This document shows, in pieces, positions 5,200 to 10,680 of a DNA stretch of 10,680 nt (positions are counted from its first letter, which is position 1; every line of letters begins with the position of its first letter). The notes below the pieces were generated by a model. It was given only the letters and a program-made list of their open reading frames with translations. It was not told where the DNA came from and did not search any database. The DNA lies in assembly GCA_902477645.1 (NCBI GenBank), contig CABSIA010000105.1:1-10680 (forward strand). The letters are read 5' to 3'. The position numbers and the translations under genes are program-made. The stretch is from an uncultured Prevotella sp. Its GTDB lineage: Bacteria; Bacteroidota; Bacteroidia; Bacteroidales; Bacteroidaceae.

Positions 5200-7878
5200 A
5201 TGCAAACGATGAAAAAGTATTTACTGTTATTTCTGCTGGCGATGATTGCCGTCGCTGGCAATGCCGGAGCCAACGACCTGTGTTGGGACTACACCAACGC
5301 CAGTATCCCCACGAAAGGTCCCGACAACGGGCTTTATTACGGGGCTTACGTTAACGACGCCGCCGGAACCAACCTCGGGCTTCACGGCGTGAAGCTCAAC
5401 AGCACGGGCTATGCCTATTTCGAGAAGGCGCCCGTTGCCGGAAAGCTGAGGCTCGTAATCAGCAACCGCAAGAGCACGGCCGAGTTCAGGGTTGATGTCT
5501 GCCGCGGCACCATGGCCGGCGGTGTTCCCGCCAAGGGCGGGCTTATTGCCACCACAGACGCGGCGCAGGGACCCGAGGAGGTCTGCGTAGACCTCGACGA
5601 GACCGTCACGGGCGTGTATATCTGCCGCAACACGGGGGCCGAGGGCGTGCTGTGCAAGGTGCAGTTCGTTGAGAATGTGGCACGCTCGTTCACCGATTTC
5701 GAGCTCAATTTCATGAACATTACGGCTCTGCCCGAGACATTGCCCGACGGTGTTGCCGGGCTTACGGGCTCGCCACGCAACGACCTTCACGGACTTGACA
5801 ATTTCCAGATGGCTCTCAACGTGGACGGACCGGTGAGGCTCACCATAGGCGGATGCCAGTACAGCGCGACGCCTGCCGTCATAAAGAACGGCGACGCGGT
5901 GCTTGCGGAGGTGGATGTGAAGTCGCCCGGCTGCTATCACAATGGCGGTGTGGCCACATGGACATACAACTCCATGGAGCCTGCCACGCTGACCGTCGTA
6001 GGCGGGCAGTATACTCCGTATATCAAGGCCGAGGCCTGCGAGTATGTGGCCAATGTCAGCGTCACCTACTACGACCAGAACGGAAACAGGCTCGGCGAGG
6101 AGTCTGTGGAGCCGGGAACGCCGTTCGTGCCGAAATTCACGGCGGCCGACCTTCCTGCCATTGCCGAAGGAACGGCTTTCCGCGGATGGTTCACCAATGC
6201 GGGACTGAAAATTGCGGAGGGCACGCCCATTGAGGCCGACACCAGGCTCAACGCAAAGGTGACGGTCATAGAGAGGGCCGAGACTGGCACACACTACGAC
6301 TACGACATGACAAAAAACACATGGTATCAGGAAGACCACGAGCTGATAGCCGTTGACGGAAGCTATTACAACAGCCACGGATGGCTTGCCGCGGCCGTCA
6401 GGCTTGAGGTCGCTGCCAAGGCTGTGGTCATGGTGAGAAACTGCCTGTACTCTGGCGAGCAGACCGTAGAGGTGACAGACGCCGCGGGAAACCGGATTGC
6501 AGCATTCCAGGGCAAGGCTGAGGCCGACGGCGGCGTAGCCTCGTTCACCTACAGCGGCGAGCCGACAACCCTGACCATCACCTATCCCGCCACGGCATAC
6601 GTGCATGGTGTTGAGGTCTATAACGTTGAGGACTTTGTCGCCAAGGACGGGGCAACCGGCTACTACGTCATATCCCCGGGCGACGTGCCGGGCCTGCTTC
6701 TTGCCATAAAGTCGGCTCAGGAGGGCGACCGCATTTTCCTGCCAAACGGCACATACGACTTCGGCGAGACCGTAAAGACTGCCATATCCGCCAACAGCCT
6801 CTCCATAATCGGACAGTCGGCTGAGGGTGTTGTCATAAAGAATGCTCCTGACATAAAGGTTGAGGGGCTGGGCAGCGCCGACCTTTTCCAGAATTTCTCG
6901 ACAGGACTGTACATGCAGGACCTCACGCTGCAGAACGGCCTCGACTACTACAAGGCGGGCACAGGGCGGGCACCCGTGCTGCAGGACCTCGGCACGCAGA
7001 CCATCTTGAAGAATGTCTGCATGCGCTCTTATCAGGACACTTACTACTCGAAGAGCGGTGACTACTATTTCGAGGGCGGGCTAATACAGGGAACTGTCGA
7101 CTATATCTGCGGCAACGGCAACGCATACTTCAACGGCGTTACCCTGCTCAACAAGAGCCGCTCGGCATCGGGCTCCGCGGGCGACTGCACCATTACGGCG
7201 GCTAACACGTCGGCTGAGCTGAAGGGCTATGTGTTCAACGGATGTACGATAGAGACAGAGAGCAAGACTTTCAACTTCGGACGCTCGTGGGGAACGGCAA
7301 AGACGGCTTTCCTCAACACCACCATAAAGAGCGGAAAGCTCGCCGCCACGCGATGGACTGTCGCCGGAATGAACTCGGCTCCTGTGTCGTATAAGGAATA
7401 TAACACCATAGACCTGTCGGGCAACGGAATGGACACTCCTGCGTCAAACATCATTGAGTTCACGCATTCCACAGGCAACAACAAGATGGAGACCGTACTG
7501 ACAGAGGAAGAGGCGCAGGAGTATGCGCTCGACAAGTTCTTTACAGACTGGGAACCTGCGGCCGTTGCCGCTCAGGAGACTGCCGGTGCGGAGAATTTTG
7601 ACGCAGAGGCCGCATACCTCATTGAGAACAACGGAGAGTTTGTCGCCATTGTCAAAGGCTCTGCGATTTCTGCCTATACCGAGGGTACTGTGCGCAAGGC
7701 TAACGGGCGTGGCGGATTTGGCAAGCCTGCCGATCTCTCTGTTGTGACAGGTGTTAAGTGTCTGGAGCATGTGGAGAACGCAGAGCGCAAGCCGCTCATA
7801 TACGATGTGCTTGGCCGTCGTCTTACCTCTCTGCAGAAAGGCGTCAATATAGTTGACGGCAAGAAGGTGGTGAGATGA
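5200..7878 (+). CDS. Secreted multi-domain CE8 pectinesterase
   Basis: An 892-residue exported enzyme predicted to remove methyl esters from pectin. ATG 5209 (MKKYLLLFLLAMIAVAGNAGA) gives a clean signal peptide; ATG 5200 adds only MQT. Domains in order: a beta-rich N-terminal module (~24-165); a module with HGLDNF and GGVATWTYNSMEPATLTV (~168-275); an InlB/Listeria-Bacteroides-type repeat (~285-355, VTYYDQNGNRLGEE...FRGWFTNAG); a second copy of the earlier module (~365-473, GGVASFTYSGEPTTLTI); and a right-handed beta-helix pectinesterase domain (~487-785). Catalytic signatures are YQDTYY (Gln612, Asp613), GTVDYICG (nucleophile Asp634) and FGRSWG (Arg695, Trp697). The oxyanion Gln seen at the QAVAL position of plant and Dickeya enzymes appears to be Arg590. 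The C-terminus (868-892, YDVLGRRL...KGVNIVDGKKVV) resembles a cell-surface sorting tail common in Prevotella. No SusC/SusD partner or other pectin gene is nearby. Confidence 0.9.
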   Translation: MQTMKKYLLLFLLAMIAVAGNAGANDLCWDYTNASIPTKGPDNGLYYGAYVNDAAGTNLGLHGVKLNSTGYAYFEKAPVAGKLRLVISNRKSTAEFRVDVCRGTMAGGVPAKGGLIATTDAAQGPEEVCVDLDETVTGVYICRNTGAEGVLCKVQFVENVARSFTDFELNFMNITALPETLPDGVAGLTGSPRNDLHGLDNFQMALNVDGPVRLTIGGCQYSATPAVIKNGDAVLAEVDVKSPGCYHNGGVATWTYNSMEPATLTVVGGQYTPYIKAEACEYVANVSVTYYDQNGNRLGEESVEPGTPFVPKFTAADLPAIAEGTAFRGWFTNAGLKIAEGTPIEADTRLNAKVTVIERAETGTHYDYDMTKNTWYQEDHELIAVDGSYYNSHGWLAAAVRLEVAAKAVVMVRNCLYSGEQTVEVTDAAGNRIAAFQGKAEADGGVASFTYSGEPTTLTITYPATAYVHGVEVYNVEDFVAKDGATGYYVISPGDVPGLLLAIKSAQEGDRIFLPNGTYDFGETVKTAISANSLSIIGQSAEGVVIKNAPDIKVEGLGSADLFQNFSTGLYMQDLTLQNGLDYYKAGTGRAPVLQDLGTQTILKNVCMRSYQDTYYSKSGDYYFEGGLIQGTVDYICGNGNAYFNGVTLLNKSRSASGSAGDCTITAANTSAELKGYVFNGCTIETESKTFNFGRSWGTAKTAFLNTTIKSGKLAATRWTVAGMNSAPVSYKEYNTIDLSGNGMDTPASNIIEFTHSTGNNKMETVLTEEEAQEYALDKFFTDWEPAAVAAQETAGAENFDAEAAYLIENNGEFVAIVKGSAISAYTEGTVRKANGRGGFGKPADLSVVTGVKCLEHVENAERKPLIYDVLGRRLTSLQKGVNIVDGKKVVR

Positions 7879-7900
7879 CATGCTGATTTGAGCCGTATTC

Positions 7901-9157
7901 TCATTTAGGCCTGACTTGGCCCTCGCCCTCAATAATCCACTTGTATGTGGTAAGCTCTTCCAGAGCCATGGGGCCGCGGGGACCAAGTTTTTGTGTGCTT
8001 ATTCCTATCTCGGCGCCGAGTCCGAACTGTGCGCCGTCGGTGAAGCTCGTGGGGGCGTTCCAATATACGCATGCCGCGTCAACCTGTTGCTGGAACATGC
8101 GTGCGGCAGTCTCGTTGCCGGTTATTATGGCCTCGCTGTGGCCAGAGCCGTAGAGCTGTATATGCTCCAGTGCCTCGTGGATGTTGTCTACGGTGCGTAT
8201 GGCCATTTTCATTGCCATAAACTCTGTGCCGAAACTCTCGCCGGTGGCGTGCCGGAGCAGGGGTGGGGGATATTTGCCCTCAAGCGCGCTGTAGGCTCTG
8301 GTGTCGGCAAATATCGTCACTCCGTGGGCTGCCAGCGGCTGGCATACGGCGCTCAGGTCGTTGAGCTTGCCGGAATGAACAATGAGGCAGTCGAGCGCAT
8401 TGCATACGCTGCACCGGCGGGTCTTGCCGTTCTCTATGATTTTGGTGGCCATGCTGGTGTCGCCGTCTTTGTCGAGATATGTGTTCACTACGCCCGCTCC
8501 TGTCTCTATCACGGGCACCTTTGCCGTGTTGCGCACAAAGTCTATGAGCTTTCGTCCGCCCCGTGGAATGCAGACATCTATATACCCCACGGCTCCGAGC
8601 AATTCGGCCGTGGCCTCGTGGGTGGCCGGCAGAAGTGCGGCAATGGCGGTGTCTATGCCCTTTTCCTTAAGGGCCGTGTGTATGAGGCCGATTGCCGCGC
8701 GGCATGAGCCGTCGGCATCTTTTCCGCCTTTCAGTATGCAGGCGTTGCCGCTTTTTACGCACAGGGCAAACACGTCGAACGTTACGTTGGGGCGTGCCTC
8801 GTAGATTACGCCTATCACGCCAAACGGCACGCTCGTGCGCCGGAGCCTCAGTCCGTTGTCTAAGGTCGTTTGCCGGGTCTCTATGCCGAGTGGCGACGGC
8901 AGAGCCGCCACATGGCGCATGTCGTCGGCTATGGCTCTCAGCCTTTGCTCTGTCAGCATCAGACGGTCGTAGAGGGGACTGGCCTTGTCCATTTTTGCCA
9001 GATCCCCGGCATTCGCCTCTAAAAGCATCTCGCCGTTTGCCTGTATTGCGTCGGCAACAGAAATCAGAATTTCGTTGCGTTGGGAGTCGCTTAGCAATGC
9101 GAGTTGTCTGCTTGCCGCCTTCACTTTTTTGAATGTCGAAGTGAGTTCTTTTTCCAT
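7901..9157 (-). CDS. proA: Gamma-glutamyl phosphate reductase
   Basis: A 418-residue NADPH-dependent enzyme of the aldehyde dehydrogenase superfamily. It reduces gamma-glutamyl phosphate to glutamate-5-semialdehyde, the second step of proline synthesis. The length is normal. Recognisable blocks are VPFGVIGVIYEARPNVTFDVFALCVKSGNA (cofactor-binding region), ILKGGKDA, IPRGGRKLIDFV, VPVIETGAGVV, CSVCNALDCLIVH with the catalytic Cys252, and LGAEIGISTQKLGPRGPMALEELTTYKW near the end. The usual CHxYVD after the IETG motif reads VNTYLD here, a tolerated variant as far as I recall. It follows proB on the same strand after 51 bases that contain a 20-bp palindrome, so the two are probably cotranscribed. 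It faces the pectinesterase gene tail to tail with only 22 bases between and no visible terminator. Confidence 0.96.
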   Translation of the reverse strand: MEKELTSTFKKVKAASRQLALLSDSQRNEILISVADAIQANGEMLLEANAGDLAKMDKASPLYDRLMLTEQRLRAIADDMRHVAALPSPLGIETRQTTLDNGLRLRRTSVPFGVIGVIYEARPNVTFDVFALCVKSGNACILKGGKDADGSCRAAIGLIHTALKEKGIDTAIAALLPATHEATAELLGAVGYIDVCIPRGGRKLIDFVRNTAKVPVIETGAGVVNTYLDKDGDTSMATKIIENGKTRRCSVCNALDCLIVHSGKLNDLSAVCQPLAAHGVTIFADTRAYSALEGKYPPPLLRHATGESFGTEFMAMKMAIRTVDNIHEALEHIQLYGSGHSEAIITGNETAARMFQQQVDAACVYWNAPTSFTDGAQFGLGAEIGISTQKLGPRGPMALEELTTYKWIIEGEGQVRPK

Positions 9158-9180
9158 TGGCGTTGGTGTTTTTTGCTTGC

Positions 9181-9200
9181 GGCCGCTACATGTAGCGGCC
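9181..9200. repeat. 20-bp perfect palindrome between proB and proA
   Basis: GGCCGCTACATGTAGCGGCC is its own reverse complement over all 20 bases, with a GC-rich outer part. In the transcript it would form a hairpin with a small loop around the central ACATGT. Read on the proBA strand it stands 8 bases after the proB stop and 23 bases before the proA start. It is followed by GCAAGCAAAAAA rather than a T-run, so it is not an intrinsic terminator. It may act as a processing or stabilising hairpin, or be a REP-like repeat unit. Confidence 0.75.
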
Positions 9201-9208
9201 CTACATTA

Positions 9209-9976
9209 TTAGCTCTTTGCAACAAATTCCGTGTGTGGCGTGTCTTCGGGGCTGCAGATAATGTCTAAGAGAATGTTGTCGCGCTTTCCGTTGGCTATGA
9301 CAACATTTATGCCGCTGTCCCGCACCTTTGTCGCAGTGGCGTATTTTGATGCCATGCCGCCTCTGCCCATCGTGCTTTTCGCCTCTTGGATATATGCCGA
9401 CAGGTCGGTGCCGGCATCAACTTTGCCGATAAGCCTGCTCTCCGGGGCGGCGGGGTTGCCTGTGTATATGCCGTTGATGTTGCTCAGCAATATGAGCATG
9501 TCTGCCTGCATCATCATTGCGATAAGCCCCGACAGCTCGTCGTTGTCGGTAAACATAAGCTCCGTGACGCATACCGTGTCGGTTTCGTTGACTATAGGCA
9601 CCACGCCATTCTCAAGCATCACTGTCATGCAGGCTTTCTGGTTTGAGTATTGCTCGCCTTGCTCGAAGTTCTCCCTCATGGTAAGCACCTGCCCGATGTG
9701 TATGCCGTGTTCACGGAACAAGTCGTAGTATAGCCCTATCAGCTTTACCTGCCCGAGCGACGAGAACAGCTGGCGCTGCTCTACGGAGTCGAGACTGTGG
9801 TCAACTTTCAGCTCGCCTCTGCCGCATGCCACGGCACCAGAGGAGACAAGTACCACCTCGTGTCCTTGTCCCTTCAGCCATGCCACCTGGTCGACTATTG
9901 CCGAAACCCTTGTGACATCAAGTTTGCCGTTGTCACGGGTCAGCACGTTGCTGCCAACTTTTATTACAATTCTCAT
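9209..9976 (-). CDS. proB: Glutamate 5-kinase, short form without PUA domain
   Basis: A 255-residue amino-acid kinase that phosphorylates glutamate on its gamma-carboxyl, the first and usually proline-inhibited step of proline synthesis. I chose ATG 9976 because family homology begins immediately (MRIVIKVGSNVLT); an in-frame ATG at 10003 would add nine residues read from the octamer-repeat region. Motifs: KVGSN at the phosphate site, VVLVSSGAVACG, FSSLGQVKLIG, NGVVPIVNETDTV, FTDNDELSGLIA for glutamate and proline sensing, and STMGRGGMASKYATA for ATP. The C-terminal PUA domain present in E. coli ProB (367 residues) is missing; short ProB proteins are known, and the Bacteroides one is like this. 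Together with proA it makes one unit; the acyl-CoA synthetase gene ends 100 bases upstream. Confidence 0.95.
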   Translation of the reverse strand: MRIVIKVGSNVLTRDNGKLDVTRVSAIVDQVAWLKGQGHEVVLVSSGAVACGRGELKVDHSLDSVEQRQLFSSLGQVKLIGLYYDLFREHGIHIGQVLTMRENFEQGEQYSNQKACMTVMLENGVVPIVNETDTVCVTELMFTDNDELSGLIAMMMQADMLILLSNINGIYTGNPAAPESRLIGKVDAGTDLSAYIQEAKSTMGRGGMASKYATATKVRDSGINVVIANGKRDNILLDIICSPEDTPHTEFVAKS

Positions 9977-9988
9977 ATTAGTTTTTAG

Positions 9989-10070
9989 TTGACGAGTAGA
10001 CAAGTAAACAAGTCGTTAGCTGTAAAGACGTGGAAGATGCCGTTAACTCGTCAGCTTGTCAACTCGTTTA
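9989..10070. repeat. Two opposed arrays of degenerate 8-bp repeats upstream of proB
   Basis: On the + strand 9989-10012 reads TTGACGAG, TAGACAAG, TAAACAAG: three octamers fitting T-W-R-AC-R-AG. At 10047-10070 the complementary strand reads TAAACGAG, TTGACAAG, CTGACGAG, the same pattern in the opposite direction. The two 24-base arms agree at 17 positions and enclose 34 bases, so they could pair as a long imperfect hairpin in RNA or single-stranded DNA. The arrays fill most of the gap between the acyl-CoA synthetase stop and the proB start. No good TTTG/TAnnTTTG promoter is seen there. Confidence 0.6.
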
Positions 10071-10076
10071 CTATTC

Positions 10077-10680
10077 TTATTTGTTGTCTTTTGCCCTTAT
10101 CTCCACGCGGCGTATTTTTCCGCTGATGGTCTTGGGAAGCTCGTCTACAAATTCTATGATGCGCGGATATTTGTATGGAGCAGTCTCTCGCTTGACGTGA
10201 GCCTGCAGCTCCTTGATAAGGTCGTTGCCAGCTTTGTCTTTCCATTCTTTTGCCAGCACCACGGTCGCCTTCACCACCATGCCGCGGATCTCGTCGGGCA
10301 CACCTGTTATGGCGCATTCCACCACTGCCGGATGCGAGATGAGGGCACTCTCAACCTCAAACGGGCCGATGCGGTAGCCGCTCGACTTTATGACATCATC
10401 TATGCGGCCCACGAACCAATAGTAGCCGTCCTCGTCGCGCCATGCCATATCGCCAGTGTGATACATTCCGTCGTGCCACACCTTCTTTGTGGTCTCCTCG
10501 TCGCGATAGTAGTGCTTGAACAGTCCGTAAGGCTTCTTGTCGCCTACTTTTATGCAGATCTCACCCTTCTCGCCGTCCTCACACTCTGTGCCGTCAGCCT
10601 TTAGCAGATGTATCTCATACTGAGGGTTTGGCTTGCCCATGCTTCCGGGCTTTGGCTCGTTCCATGGGAAGGTGCCGAGA
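10077..10680 (-). CDS. AMP-forming acyl-CoA synthetase, C-terminal part
   Basis: The last 200 or so codons of an adenylate-forming ligase whose start lies beyond the right edge; the frame stays open through 10680. It would activate a carboxylic acid with ATP and pass it to CoA. Visible signatures: PGSMGKPNPQYEI, YHTGDMAWRDEDGYYWFVGRIDDVIKSSGYRIGP (the Asp of TGD and the hinge region before the mobile C-terminal domain), then VPDEIRGMVVKATVVL and LPKTISGKIRR with the catalytic Lys encoded at 10116-10118. That Lys is the usual target of regulatory acetylation in this family. The sequence resembles the medium-chain acyl- or acetyl-CoA synthetase-like group common in Bacteroides; the acid cannot be decided from this half. 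It lies upstream of proB on the same strand, 100 bases away. Confidence 0.9.
   Translation of the reverse strand, partial: LGTFPWNEPKPGSMGKPNPQYEIHLLKADGTECEDGEKGEICIKVGDKKPYGLFKHYYRDEETTKKVWHDGMYHTGDMAWRDEDGYYWFVGRIDDVIKSSGYRIGPFEVESALISHPAVVECAITGVPDEIRGMVVKATVVLAKEWKDKAGNDLIKELQAHVKRETAPYKYPRIIEFVDELPKTISGKIRRVEIRAKDNK

Noticed and set aside
5227..6606. A 459-codon open frame on the - strand opposite the N-terminal half of the pectinesterase
   Set aside because: It lies fully antisense to a well-supported gene in GC-rich sequence, is rich in Val, Gly and His as expected for a complement frame, and shows no known domain or promoter.
7879..7900. A terminator between the convergent pectinesterase and proA genes
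   Set aside because: The 22-base gap has no inverted repeat of useful length and no T-run in either direction.
7916..8707. A 263-codon + strand open frame opposite proA
   Set aside because: proA is strongly supported across its whole length; this frame has no recognisable motif and no start context.
9181..9200. The palindrome as an intrinsic terminator after proB
   Set aside because: On the proB strand the stem is followed by GCAAGC and then A's, not by a T-run, and proA follows immediately.
9989..10070. The octamer arrays as a CRISPR array
   Set aside because: The units are only 8 bases, degenerate and contiguous without spacers, and no cas genes are present.

Overview
The window looks like a chromosomal stretch from a gut- or rumen-type member of the Bacteroidales (Prevotella, Bacteroides or Muribaculaceae-like). 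Four things point there: an N-succinylornithine-type carbamoyltransferase, a NigD-like lipoprotein, TTTG/TAnnTTTG promoters with A-rich leaders and few Shine-Dalgarno sites, and a secreted pectinesterase ending in the YDxxGRR...KGxxIxxGKKV tail common in Prevotella. No rRNA, tRNA, CRISPR array, transposase or phage gene is visible.

Left block (1-3975, + strand): a compact run of six genes. In order they are the tail of an RluA/RluD-type pseudouridine synthase, D-alanine--D-alanine ligase (ddl), a Bacteroidales-type phospholipid acyltransferase, a NigD-like lipoprotein joined by a TGATG overlap, and a LysO-type lysine exporter encoded as two half-proteins with an ATGA overlap. The run ends at a strong terminator with a 19-bp perfect stem. 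The theme is cell envelope: peptidoglycan precursor, lipid and lipoprotein, with an amino-acid exporter at the end.

Right block (3996-10680): four genes lie on the - strand. Read in their own direction they are the C-terminal third of an AMP-forming acyl-CoA synthetase, proB, proA and argF'. ProB and ProA turn glutamate into glutamate-5-semialdehyde for proline. ArgF' carbamoylates N-succinylornithine for arginine. In Bacteroides proB, proA and argF' normally sit side by side. Here a 2.7-kb gene for a secreted multi-domain CE8 pectinesterase lies between proA and argF' on the + strand. It converges on proA with only 22 bases between and diverges from argF' across a 232-bp two-promoter region.

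I see no clearly new biological system; most of the window is ordinary metabolism. The points worth a second look are: Ser at the residue that sets N-acetyl versus N-succinyl specificity in ArgF'; the split of proBA from argF' by the pectinesterase; a duplicated unnamed module in that enzyme; and several palindromic or periodic elements. Those elements are a 20-bp perfect palindrome between proB and proA, opposed 8-bp-period arrays upstream of proB, and a C/G-rich hairpin lying in frame inside the lipoprotein gene.
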